Positions 9,023 through 16,814 of a stretch of 64,000 bases of DNA are shown one piece after another (positions within the stretch are counted from its first letter, which is position 1; every line of letters begins with the position of its first letter). The stretch is from NCBI RefSeq assembly GCF_001510645.1, contig NZ_LMVB01000002.1, positions 617,421 to 681,420 on the forward strand. The letters are read 5' to 3'. Below the pieces are notes generated by a model that saw only the letters and a list, made by a program, of their open reading frames with translations, was not told the origin of the DNA and did no database searches. Source of the stretch: Paenibacillus sp. FJAT-29882. GTDB taxonomy: Bacteria > Bacillota > Bacilli > Bacillales > DSM-1321. The position numbers were made by a program, and so were the translations under genes.

Positions 9023-9232
9023 TTAGTTTTTTTCCATGGATTGCTGATTTTCCCTTTTAACTTCCTCAATATCGGTATCACTATAGACTCCTGTACCATG
9101 TCCACCCGTAGTTTTGACCAACAATTCCTTCACTTCATTATAGGACATACCTGAACGTTCATTTTGTCTTTTTACTGCATCAATGTTTGTTCCCGCTACC
9201 GTAAATGTATCATGATGATTGTTGTTTTCCAT
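9023..9232 (-). CDS. Small acid-soluble spore protein, gamma-type-like
   Basis: A 69-residue hydrophilic protein with two copies of a repeat typical of gamma-type spore proteins: TNIDAVKRQN (about residues 15-24) and TDIEEVKREN (about 53-62). Each is followed by a Gln/Ser-rich stretch. Such proteins are made in the forespore and degraded at germination as an amino-acid reserve. The middle segment MSYNEVKELLVKTTGG is less usual and should be compared with relatives. ATG 9232 is preceded by GGAGG at ten bases. I could not find a convincing sigma-G promoter. The gene is single and not part of the neighbouring modules. Confidence 0.7.
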   Translation of the reverse strand: MENNNHHDTFTVAGTNIDAVKRQNERSGMSYNEVKELLVKTTGGHGTGVYSDTDIEEVKRENQQSMEKN

Positions 9233-9356
9233 TATAAAGAAACCTCCATTCCGTTTCCCTTAATTTCTCCTCAAAAGTTCCTTTTTAATCAGAGACAAAA
9301 AGAGAAAAGGCCACCATACGGGGTTTGGAGGTTAGTTCTGAAACAATCATAAAGTT

Positions 9357-9914
9357 TTAATCAATCTTCTGCTCCTGCCGTTCATATCTTACTTCCTTCA
9401 GCAATACATTTAAATCGATTTTACGATCCCAAACTTTTCTCGTGTTTTCTGTCATATATGGAAACATATATTGATCAACCATTACTTGATAATCCAGATC
9501 ATCAATTAGATTATAAGTTGGAATCTTTAATTTTTTTTCATCAAATGTTTCAATAACAATATAATTGATCAAATTGAATGGATTTCTCACCAAATCGATA
9601 TTACGAATATCGTTAATAAAAACCGTACCTTTTTTAGAGAATACCTTCCCATTTTCCCCTGGAATAATCGTTAATAGAATTTTCCACGGATTAAAACCAG
9701 GCAATGACCAGAGTATTAAGTATAGAAAAACAGGAGTGAGCATAATGCCTCCAAAGATATAGATTAACGAATAATTCGAATTGAACTTAAAGCCCTGAAT
9801 TATTAATACCAAACAGCTTATTATAGCAATTAAATAGGTTCCAGTTACCCACACATACATGCCTTTAGACCCTTTTACTTGAAGAAGTTCATTTTTTTCC
9901 TTTATATTGACCAA
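9357..9914 (-). CDS. DUF5381 (YfjD/YfjE)-like membrane protein, second copy
   Basis: A 185-residue protein with two membrane spans (about residues 20-42 and 49-71) and a charged cytoplasmic C-terminal part. Start is TTG at 9914 after GGGGGG. It is a recent paralogue of the protein at 10227-10784: same length and mostly identical. The clearest run of differences is in the first membrane span (VTGTYLIAIISC here, MAVFYLGGLVSC there). Both sit downstream of a type VII-like effector, as yfjD and yfjE do in B. subtilis. I infer a role as immunity or accessory membrane protein, but no function is established. Confidence 0.75.
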   Translation of the reverse strand: MVNIKEKNELLQVKGSKGMYVWVTGTYLIAIISCLVLIIQGFKFNSNYSLIYIFGGIMLTPVFLYLILWSLPGFNPWKILLTIIPGENGKVFSKKGTVFINDIRNIDLVRNPFNLINYIVIETFDEKKLKIPTYNLIDDLDYQVMVDQYMFPYMTENTRKVWDRKIDLNVLLKEVRYERQEQKID

Positions 9915-9926
9915 AAAGTTCCCCCC

Positions 9927-9994
9927 TTAAGCTAGGAATGTTTTATTATTTAACAATAGGTTGTTTATCGTTGACTCATTTGCTCTTTGAAAAC
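9927..9994 (-). pseudogene. Duplicated 3' end of the YfjC-like gene (duplication scar)
   Basis: Read on the minus strand this stretch gives FQRANESTINNLLLNNKTFLA and a stop, nearly the same as the last 21 residues of the intact gene at 10798-11592 (ending FQRANESTINNLLLNNKIISA). Similarity stops abruptly at about 9994 (10865 in the parent). It marks the edge of the tandem duplication that also copied the DUF5381 gene. Confidence 0.85.
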
Positions 9995-10226
9995 TTCAAT
10001 CAATATTTCTATGTTCATTCACAACATAAAAATAACCTGTATTAAAAAAATGGCGATAAGATTAAGATCCTTAGTCACTTTAAGCTAAGTAATTGGCATT
10101 TAAAAAGAGATTATTTCATAGTCATTAAAGAAAAAATTCTATATCCCTTTTGTTTTTCTAATGCTAGCCCTCTTCTAAACGGAAAATTGTACAGTGGTGA
10201 AATAATTGATAAAACAATCAAAAAAG

Positions 10227-10784
10227 CTATTCAATCTTCTGCTCCTGCCGTTCATAGCGTACTTCCTTCAGCAATACATTTAAATCCACTTTACGATCCC
10301 AAACTTTTCTCGCGTTTTCTGTCATATAAGGAAAAAGATATTGATCAACCATTACCTGATAATCAAGGTCACTAAGAAGATTATATGTAGGAATCTTTAT
10401 TTTTTTTTCATCAAAGGTTTCAATAACAATATAATTTATTAAATTGATAGGATTTCTCACCAAATCAGTATTTCGAATATTGTTAATAAAAACCGTTCCC
10501 TTTTTAGAAAAGACCTTCCCATTTTCCCCCAGAATTATCGTTAATAGAATTTTTCCCGGATTAAAAGCAGGCAGTGACCAGAGTGTTAAATACAGAAAAA
10601 CAGGAGCGAGCATGATGCCGCCCAAAATATAAATCAACGAATAAGTTGAATTGAATTTAAAGCCATCAATGATCAATATCAAACAGCTTACTAGACCTCC
10701 TAAATAAAATACTGCCATCCATACATACATGAACTTTGAGCCCTTTACCTGAATCAGTTCATTTTTCTTCTTTACATTGAGCAA
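10227..10784 (-). CDS. DUF5381 (YfjD/YfjE)-like membrane protein, first copy
   Basis: A 185-residue protein with two membrane spans (about residues 19-41 and 48-70) and a conserved tail (KVWDRKVDLNVLLKEVRYERQEQKIE). I place the start at TTG 10784, which matches the TTG of the paralogue and has GGAGG eight bases upstream; a GTG at 10793 overlaps that site. The gene follows the YfjC-like gene by 13 bases. Its context suggests it belongs to the type VII effector module, possibly as an immunity protein in the membrane. That is inference only. Confidence 0.75.
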   Translation of the reverse strand: MLNVKKKNELIQVKGSKFMYVWMAVFYLGGLVSCLILIIDGFKFNSTYSLIYILGGIMLAPVFLYLTLWSLPAFNPGKILLTIILGENGKVFSKKGTVFINNIRNTDLVRNPINLINYIVIETFDEKKIKIPTYNLLSDLDYQVMVDQYLFPYMTENARKVWDRKVDLNVLLKEVRYERQEQKIE

Positions 10785-10797
10785 AAGACGCACCTCC

Positions 10798-11592
10798 TCA
10801 AGCTGAGATTATTTTGTTATTCAGCAATAGATTGTTTATGGTTGACTCATTTGCTCTTTGAAAACATAGATCTAAATTTTGGTTCCTAGTCACTACCCAA
10901 AATTCCGTCTTTCCTGGAATAATAAAGGAAAGATCAATGAACTCTGGGTTATTATTGGAGTCATATTGAAGACTAAGTATACTATCCATTTTACCGTTTC
11001 TTCTTGATAAATCATCTAGCAACTCTACCATATTGGGATTATCTGATTTCCTTCCCCATTTCTGAATGGTTATTTCGGAAGGAGTATTAATTTGACTTAC
11101 ATCTTCTAACAACTCGTCAAATTCTTCACTTTTCAACGTAAAAAGCACTTCGCACTCTGCTTTTAGTGAATTGAAAGCAAAAAATTCACTTATTATTGAA
11201 AACATGCTCTCTTTGGTTAGTTTCGAAAGATAATGAACTTGATGATCATGCAACAGCTTATGTAAATACACTTCTCCATCTTTAAAATGAAAAGAGATAC
11301 TGTCTTCTGCTTGTAAACTAACATCAAATTTAGAAGCCTTTACTGTACTCTCTGCATAATTTAATGTGTGGATATATGAAGTATATTCTCTCTTTAGTTT
11401 ATATTGATTATTAACTTCCTCTACCATCTCTTTTGCCAACAATGAGCGAGAGGCAATTTCTAACATCAATTTCAACTCAGAATCATTCATAGCTGGAAAG
11501 TAAGCTTCTTTAATCGAAATACCTTGTTCATATAACCCTTCACTATAAAATGAAAAGATTAGCTCTTCTATGCTTAATTGAATCGTATTCAT
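10798..11592 (-). CDS. YfjC-like protein of type VII effector module
   Basis: A 264-residue soluble protein with no signal peptide or membrane span. It opens MNTIQLSIEELIFSFYSEG and contains a mixed alpha/beta middle part; I see no catalytic motif. It lies directly downstream (nine bases) of the large effector-like gene and upstream of two DUF5381 membrane proteins, the same order as yfjB-yfjC-yfjD-yfjE in B. subtilis. By analogy with other type VII loci it could be a dedicated chaperone or adaptor for the effector, or an immunity protein. I cannot decide from sequence. ATG 11592 follows AAGGAGG. Confidence 0.6.
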   Translation of the reverse strand: MNTIQLSIEELIFSFYSEGLYEQGISIKEAYFPAMNDSELKLMLEIASRSLLAKEMVEEVNNQYKLKREYTSYIHTLNYAESTVKASKFDVSLQAEDSISFHFKDGEVYLHKLLHDHQVHYLSKLTKESMFSIISEFFAFNSLKAECEVLFTLKSEEFDELLEDVSQINTPSEITIQKWGRKSDNPNMVELLDDLSRRNGKMDSILSLQYDSNNNPEFIDLSFIIPGKTEFWVVTRNQNLDLCFQRANESTINNLLLNNKIISA

Positions 11593-11601
11593 AGGTCCTC
11601 C

Positions 11602-12849
11602 TTAAAAAAACGAGAATTTATCTTCAAGAAAATCTTTCGCGCCATCAACAAGAGAGCTCGCAGTTTCTTTTGCTTTAGATAGTCCCTTGCCTATTTCTTT
11701 CACTTTTCCTACCGGATCCGCAATTGTACTTTTGATTTGATCATTCACAAAATCTACACCTTTATTAAATCCTTCTACAGCTTTTCCTGCCTTCTCTAAG
11801 CCGCCCTTTATCATTTCAAGCCCATCATGTATAGGCTCTTTAAATACCATAGCTGCTTTTTCTGCTAAACCTGCAGTAAGCTTGGCAACCTTCTCTCCCA
11901 CAAAACCTCCGACAACTGAACCTGCCGTAGCTCCAATTACTGTACCAACTGGACCGACTAAACTACCTAATGCCCCTCCTACTACAGCCCCTGCAATAGA
12001 ACCTCCGGTAATGGCGACGGTATTATTCACTGCGTGGCCTATCGCTTTTGCATTTTCACGCTTTAATATCTCCGGTTGATCTCCATACTTTGAATAGTTT
12101 TCTGAAATCTTCAAGCCCATTCCACCAGCTTCTACTATTCCAGTTACTGCTAACGTACTTATAGCATTAGTTCTCCCAAATTTGGCACCTGTTTGAACAA
12201 ATGACTTAAACTTAGAAGAATCTAATGCTCTATTCTGAATCCCATCAAACAAAGCTGTTGAGCTACTCGTAAATTTAACAACATCGTCAGGAAGATATTG
12301 GGCAATTTTTTTATGAACTAAATTAGCAAACGGGGTATTATTATATTTCTTCGCTAAGTAAGTGGGACTTAATAATGCCTTTGCCACATTCCGATATTTA
12401 GAACCGTCAATCGCATCTGACATTTGGTGAAGGATACCCATATGCCTATATGTGAATAGACCATCCGTATTCTTTGCGAATTGTGTGAAGCCCAGACCAT
12501 AATAGGTAAGCTTTTTCGCAGACAATGCTCCCATAGCCGTTAAAGTGCCATACTTCTCATGCAGTTTATAAAGTTTAGCCACTAAGTTATCGGCATCAGA
12601 AAATTTATTGGCCGTCATACGCAGATCTTGCTCCATTTCACTAAGACGATCAACCAATTGATTTCCAGTACCCCATGGATCCCCGACATGAGAGAAGCAA
12701 TGACTGTATTCAGCAGGCGCACTGCTGATTAAATTAAATAGATCCAGATGCAGTTGCTTATATTCTGCTTCAATCGCTGACAAGTCAAGAACAAATTGAT
12801 TGGCTAACTCTTCTAAACGGTCCGGATCTACGGATATTTTATTCGCCAT
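11602..12849 (-). CDS. YfjB-like type VII secretion effector candidate with glycine-rich membrane-active region
   Basis: About 415 residues from ATG 12849, chosen because an AAAGAGG site precedes it; an upstream ATG at 12963 would add an unlikely 38-residue tail. The N-terminal about 100 residues are helical (VDPDRLEELANQFVLDLSAIEAEYKQL) with a DPWGTG turn, as in WXG-type secreted proteins. Around residues 273-320 lies a long glycine-zipper-like hydrophobic stretch (GSIAGAVVGGALGSLVGP, then VIGATAGSVVGGFVG), suited to membrane insertion. The C-terminus is amphipathic and lysine-rich. A separate WXG100-like gene lies upstream. I infer a secreted, membrane-disturbing toxin. No nuclease or other enzyme domain is visible. 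Confidence 0.65.
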   Translation of the reverse strand: MANKISVDPDRLEELANQFVLDLSAIEAEYKQLHLDLFNLISSAPAEYSHCFSHVGDPWGTGNQLVDRLSEMEQDLRMTANKFSDADNLVAKLYKLHEKYGTLTAMGALSAKKLTYYGLGFTQFAKNTDGLFTYRHMGILHQMSDAIDGSKYRNVAKALLSPTYLAKKYNNTPFANLVHKKIAQYLPDDVVKFTSSSTALFDGIQNRALDSSKFKSFVQTGAKFGRTNAISTLAVTGIVEAGGMGLKISENYSKYGDQPEILKRENAKAIGHAVNNTVAITGGSIAGAVVGGALGSLVGPVGTVIGATAGSVVGGFVGEKVAKLTAGLAEKAAMVFKEPIHDGLEMIKGGLEKAGKAVEGFNKGVDFVNDQIKSTIADPVGKVKEIGKGLSKAKETASSLVDGAKDFLEDKFSFF

Positions 12850-12960
12850 ACGTATAAGACCTCTTTTCGATATCCATTTATTAGTTAAGCATTGAATTTT
12901 CCTTAAGATACGATACTGACATAATGAATTGATGAACCATTGCATCATCATTAATTGCTT

Positions 12961-12988
12961 CATTAATCTTTATCAAGAAAGATTAATG
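12961..12988. terminator. Perfect 11-bp hairpin upstream of the effector gene
   Basis: Arms CATTAATCTTT (12961-12971) and AAAGATTAATG (12978-12988) with a six-base loop. It lies between the WXG-like gene and the large effector gene and overlaps the end of a small open frame. No clear T-run follows, so it may be a processing or attenuation hairpin. Confidence 0.45.
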
Positions 12989-13128
12989 AATATCTGATAA
13001 CCCAACACGGACAGTTGCAGAGGAAATAGAAAAAAATCAACGCAACCAGGTACGCATCCATCATCTAAAGCATGCCGGTCCTCGTCTTTCTTTTTCTTTT
13101 TTTTCGCTTTATAATTATAATTGTTCAT
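12973..13128 (-). CDS. Small 51-residue protein between the WXG-like and effector genes
   Basis: Reading from ATG 13128 gives MNNYNYKAK, a run of lysines, DEDRHALDDGCVPGC, then a hydrophobic tail ending GYQIFINLS. A good AGAGGTG ribosome binding site sits five bases upstream. The frame lies 61 bases downstream of the WXG100-like gene on the same strand. I do not recognise a family. It could be a small component of the effector module or a decayed gene. The ribosome binding site is the main support. Confidence 0.35.
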   Translation of the reverse strand: MNNYNYKAKKKKKKDEDRHALDDGCVPGCVDFFLFPLQLSVLGYQIFINLS

Positions 13129-13189
13129 GATACACCTCTATCGTTCTTCTTGATAAGTGTCACCCTATTATTTAATATTTCAAAGTACC

Positions 13190-13492
13190 CTACTCACTCC
13201 TCGTACAAGCAAGTCTTTCTAACTCTCTTTGCCTTTCAATCTCTTCTCTCACTCGATCAACTTCATTTGCTGCACTTTCTAATTCTCTGCTGATCTCATA
13301 AAGATTGTCAGAATGTCTTTGAAATAAAACAGCGGATTCTTCTATTACTGAATCAAATTTTTCTCGACTCTTCCCTGTCCATGTTGCTACATTAGTATGG
13401 ATACTTTGCATTAATTTAGATTCATTTGTTTTTAATGTTTCTGATGATTCTTGGAACACCCTTGCAAGTGCTCTAACCCCTTCAGAATTCAT
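13190..13492 (-). CDS. WXG100-like type VII secretion substrate/partner (YfjA-like)
   Basis: A 100-residue helical-hairpin protein. Two long amphipathic helices flank a central W-T-G at residues 38-40 (THTNVATWTG region), the turn signature of ESAT-6/WXG100 proteins. It ends in a charged coiled-coil (VDRVREEIERQRELERL). Such proteins are secreted by, or escort partners to, the type VII (ESX/Yuk) system. It is the first gene of the module, matching yfjA in B. subtilis. No ATPase or other secretion machinery gene lies in this window, so it would depend on a system elsewhere. The start is ATG 13492 with GAGGTG upstream. Confidence 0.75.
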   Translation of the reverse strand: MNSEGVRALARVFQESSETLKTNESKLMQSIHTNVATWTGKSREKFDSVIEESAVLFQRHSDNLYEISRELESAANEVDRVREEIERQRELERLACTRSE

Positions 13493-14040
13493 ATTTTCAC
13501 CTCATCATTAAGTTAAGAGAATTGTTTAAGACTGTTTAGATTATCTCTATTAAATTTTTTACACTAATATCCTATTTAAGCATAAGGAAATACTACTATA
13601 ATCTCCTATCCTTTACCATAAGTCTCCAGTAATGAATTAGGAAGGATTTGTAACGATTATTTCAACTTGTATTCATTTAAAATTTAAGGTTACTTTAAAA
13701 AAAAGCTTAGAATACTCGAAAACATGCATGATTTAGGGTTACATATTTTTTTGCAAACAAAACAAATATTAATCTGCATGCTAAAAAGAGTCTTTAGACC
13801 CGTTCCTTTATCCCCTATTAAGCATCAGTGAAACGGGAATCTCGCATAGGCACTTAAGACTAAACCATATTAAGATCCAATTTTTATTTTAGACTTTGCC
13901 TGTGATTCATCGTCTGATAACCAAGGTATAACACTAAAATCGCCATGGTACATATGAAAGGTTGATTATTTGGATTTGTAAGAACTGTATGAACGTATAC
14001 ATGAGGTAAGTGTATAGCAGAATATTGATCGCAACAAAAT
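13493..14040. other. Long AT-rich intergenic region
   Basis: No open frame with a ribosome binding site and no recognisable RNA gene. It should contain the promoter of the type VII module near its left edge, but I find no consensus promoter I would trust. Confidence 0.5.
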
Positions 14041-14088
14041 AAGCCATAATATACGAATTCCTGAATGAAATCTCGTACATTATGGCTT
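14041..14088. terminator. Long hairpin, possibly bidirectional terminator
   Basis: Arms 14041-14056 and 14073-14088 (AAGCCATAAT...ATTATGGCTT) pair over 16 positions with one mismatch. AAAAT precedes and CATTTAT follows. It abuts the dispersed repeat starting at 14091. Confidence 0.5.
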
Positions 14089-14090
14089 CA

Positions 14091-14270
14091 TTTATCCCGC
14101 ATTAACGGGCAGTAAAAGCCCGATTGGTGAGATACAGTGAAACTTACCTTTGTGGTTTTCAAAGGTATAGTTGAACCAATCGGGTTCGTACTGTCGATTG
14201 ATCGAAGCGTTTGCTGCGATCTTAGCGACAGTAGAACGGGACTAACAATCAGTGGGGGAAGTTTCACTTT
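14091..14270 (-). repeat. Dispersed structured repeat, long copy A
   Basis: A 180-base element, read on the minus strand: GTGAAACTTCCCCCACTG, then a hairpin built on CTACTGTCG/CGACAGTA, a second on CCCGATTGGT/ACCAATCGGG, and a terminal TACTGCCCGTTAATGCGGG hairpin. The central 140 bases are almost identical to 35432-35571. Shorter relatives are at 63637-63689 and 27520-27610. Confidence 0.85.
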
Positions 14271-14293
14271 ATTTTCTCTTACGTTTCTTTCTA

Positions 14294-15271
14294 TTATTCT
14301 TTACTGAATTCTTTTGTGCTTCTTACTGTATCAATCGGGCGAACTAATTTTTCGATTTGTTCACGTTTTGGTTCTAAGAATGGAGGTAAAGATAATTTTT
14401 CTCCGAGCGTTTCATACGGTTCATCTCCCATAAATCCTGGACCATCTGTTGCAAACTCAAATAAAATTTGTGGTGCAACTCTTACATACAATGATCCGAA
14501 GAAGAAACGATCAACAAACCCTGATGTTTGGAATCCGAAGTTTCTTATATGTTTATCCCATTCTTCTAATACAGAACGGTCATCAACTCGGAATGCCGCA
14601 TGGTGAACTGTACCAAAACCTTGTTGTGCTTGAGGAAGTATGGCATTATATTCGACAACTACTTGTGCCCCATTTCCACCTTCACCTACTTCAAATAAAT
14701 GAAATGAACCTTCATGATCAATTTCTTTAAATAAGAGAACCTTTTCCAGCATTTCTTTAAAGTAATCAAACTGAGCAATTCGAACAAAGATTGGCCCTAA
14801 ACCAGTAATCGCATACTCTAGAGGGACAGGTCCGTTTTGCCACGGTGTACCAGAAGCAACTCCTTCATTGTTTTCATCTGAAATCAATTGATATTGTTGG
14901 TCATCAAAATCAACAAATGAAAGTGTCTTTTTACCGAATTGTTCTTTAATTCCAGTGTGTTTTACTTCTAAACGATCAAAACGTTTTACCCAATAATCAA
15001 TCGCTGCATCATTTGGTACACGGAAAGAGGTTTTTGAAATCTCATTTGTCCCATGTACGCCTTTAGGAATACCCGGGAAGTCAAAGAAAGTCATATCTGT
15101 ACCTGCACTACCATTATCATCTGCAAAAAATAGGTGATACGTCTGGATATCATCTTGGTTAACGGTTTTCTTTACTAAACGCATGCCTAAAACGTACGTG
15201 AAAAATTCATAGTTTTTTTCTGCACTACTTGTAATGGCTGTTACGTGGTGAATTCCTTTTAATTCGTTCAT
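14294..15271 (-). CDS. Ring-cleaving dioxygenase, glyoxalase/bleomycin-resistance fold (MhqO/MhqA-like)
   Basis: About 325 residues with two vicinal-oxygen-chelate modules. Putative metal ligands are His in KGIHHVTA (residues 6-13), His in GTVHHAAFRVDD and Glu in QILFEFATDGPGF. This family in Bacillus (MhqA, MhqE, MhqO) cleaves hydroquinone- or catechol-type rings and is induced by quinone stress under MhqR. No MhqR gene is next to it. I chose ATG 15271 because GGAGG lies eight bases upstream; the in-frame ATG at 15307 has none. The gene is single, facing a dispersed repeat downstream. Confidence 0.85.
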   Translation of the reverse strand: MNELKGIHHVTAITSSAEKNYEFFTYVLGMRLVKKTVNQDDIQTYHLFFADDNGSAGTDMTFFDFPGIPKGVHGTNEISKTSFRVPNDAAIDYWVKRFDRLEVKHTGIKEQFGKKTLSFVDFDDQQYQLISDENNEGVASGTPWQNGPVPLEYAITGLGPIFVRIAQFDYFKEMLEKVLLFKEIDHEGSFHLFEVGEGGNGAQVVVEYNAILPQAQQGFGTVHHAAFRVDDRSVLEEWDKHIRNFGFQTSGFVDRFFFGSLYVRVAPQILFEFATDGPGFMGDEPYETLGEKLSLPPFLEPKREQIEKLVRPIDTVRSTKEFSKE

Positions 15272-15635
15272 ATTATATGCCTCCAATTGATTCTCAATTT
15301 TATTCATTTAAAACAAGATGCATCTGCCATTTAAGCTGATTTGCTGAATTTATACGTTTATAAAATACTGTTCCTATATGTTGATCAGACTAGTCGTTTT
15401 TTTTACAATGTTTTATCTCTAATTAACATATCTTTAATTCGAGATAAATATATCATGAATTAAATGGGCTGTCAATGATAAGAACTATGATAAAAAACGT
15501 CCATGAGCGTCTGATCCCAACCCAACGATGAAAAAGGTTCAGGTTCTCAATTTGTATCACCTTATGAAGGCGGCGGTGCGGAGCTGATTTTGCGAAGCCC
15601 CGCCCCTTTACCACAGAAAAATGAGGGATAAAATA

Positions 15636-15675
15636 AAAAAGGTGAGACACTACTTAATAGTAGATACTCACCTTT
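15636..15675 (-). terminator. Rho-independent terminator after the acetate-transporter family gene
   Basis: AAAGGTGAG (15638-15646) pairs with CTCACCTTT (15667-15675); the inner part also pairs (TACTA/TAGTA). T-rich sequence follows on the minus strand. Confidence 0.8.
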
Positions 15676-15716
15676 CTTCATTAGTCGTAGACTTTTATCG
15701 TCCACTCTAGATAATA

Positions 15717-16334
15717 TTACTTTTTAAAAATCCCAAACGGTTTTCCTATCGGTAGCACAACTTGTCCGAAATGTGTGTTTAACACGTTCGCTGCTGAACC
15801 GTAGAAAGATAACAAAGCTATGCACATTTCTGCTACTGCAGCAATCATATGAGTTACATCGTACATAATATTAAATGAACTTAAAGATAATCCAATAAAT
15901 AGGAAATCAATAAAGACGAAAATAAAGAACAAAACTTTATGTGTTTCCATGGCCCCAATCGTCATAAAGAGACTGAAAATCAAATAGCCAATAAATGCAA
16001 AACCAAGTTGTTTTGGATCGCCATTTGCAGCAAGTTTTTCACCGAAAAAGCCTAACTGAATCATCCATGTTGTTCCAACACCAAACCAAAATAGTCCGAA
16101 TGCTCCAAATGCAGTTGTTCCAAATATATTGTTATGCTTCGCATCTAGTATCGAGGCATAAACTTGAGCGAGACCGCCTAGGAAAAATACCCATGGCAAG
16201 AGATAAGAAAGTCCCTCTGTTAAGCCTAGTTTTTGTGATGATGCTACAAATGTTACCATCGCAAGACCGAATAAGCCTAACGCGGATGGATCTGCTGTTG
16301 TTATTTTTACTTGTGTGTGATTCTGAGTACCCAT
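15717..16334 (-). CDS. Acetate uptake transporter family protein (AceTr/SatP/GPR1-FUN34-YaaH)
   Basis: A 205-residue integral membrane protein with six predicted spans. The family signature is visible: ADPSALGLFGLAMVTF (N-P-x-x-x-G-type motif with D-P here) near the N-terminus, then FFLGGLAQVYASI and FGTTAFGAFGLFWFGVG. Members carry acetate and other short monocarboxylates with protons, often during growth on acetate or in sporulation. ATG 16334 is used because AAGGAGG lies upstream; an in-frame ATG at 16382 has none. It is a single gene with its own sigma-A promoter and terminator. Confidence 0.88.
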   Translation of the reverse strand: MGTQNHTQVKITTADPSALGLFGLAMVTFVASSQKLGLTEGLSYLLPWVFFLGGLAQVYASILDAKHNNIFGTTAFGAFGLFWFGVGTTWMIQLGFFGEKLAANGDPKQLGFAFIGYLIFSLFMTIGAMETHKVLFFIFVFIDFLFIGLSLSSFNIMYDVTHMIAAVAEMCIALLSFYGSAANVLNTHFGQVVLPIGKPFGIFKK

Positions 16335-16363
16335 TATTTCCTCCTTAAAAAACATACTTATGT

Positions 16364-16392
16364 AATGTATCGGAAAAGACAAAGAGTGTCAA
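16364..16392 (-). promoter_or_regulatory. Sigma-A promoter of the acetate-transporter family gene
   Basis: TTGACA (16392-16387), 17-base spacer, TACATT (16369-16364) on the minus strand, about 30 bases before the start codon. Confidence 0.65.
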
Positions 16393-16756
16393 TACTGGCT
16401 TTTCCAATGAAACATATAAACCGTATGATTCCAGAATCCCACTTAAAGAGATGTTTTCGTTTATTTTCTCCCGTTTTCTCACGATTTCATTTTCAAACTA
16501 AATCGAAAATCAGAGGAACATTGCCTATTTGTTAAAATATAGCTTAAATAAGTTGCGGGATAACAGAGGTGAAATGATATTTCCATCCTATGGCCGCAGT
16601 TGGTTTTCCGTATTACCTTCATAAAGAGGAACTCTTCCTAACAGCATGCTGGATAAAAAAGCCCTATCCGTCAGTTAAAATGTACCCTATGGTCAGAAAT
16701 AAGACACCGTGACCTCAAAATGATTAGGCACTGGAGTTTGACATTGAAACTACGTC
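16393..16756. other. Intergenic region without recognisable gene
   Basis: No supported open frame on either strand. The segment around 16680-16755 has codon-like but stop-broken sequence that could be an old insertion or gene remnant; I cannot name it. Confidence 0.4.
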
Positions 16757-16785
16757 CAAAAGGATGACTTATGTGAGTCATCCTC
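16757..16785 (-). terminator. Terminator at the end of the GDPD/IMPase operon
   Basis: Nine-base perfect arms AGGATGACT (16761-16769) and AGTCATCCT (16776-16784), followed by TTTT on the minus strand, 30 bases after the stop of the regulator gene. Confidence 0.8.
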
Positions 16786-16814
16786 TTCATTGTTGCTAAT
16801 ACCTACAAGCTATT

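Noticed and set aside
13072..13293. Plus-strand 73-residue hydrophobic frame
   Set aside because: It is the antisense of the WXG100-like gene end and the small lysine-rich frame; no ribosome binding site.
15453..15650. 65-residue minus-strand frame between the transporter and the dioxygenase
   Set aside because: Overlaps the terminator, unusual composition, and no start signal.
16680..16755. Possible insertion-sequence or gene remnant
   Set aside because: Looks different from its AT-rich surroundings but I could not match it to any known element or find inverted ends.
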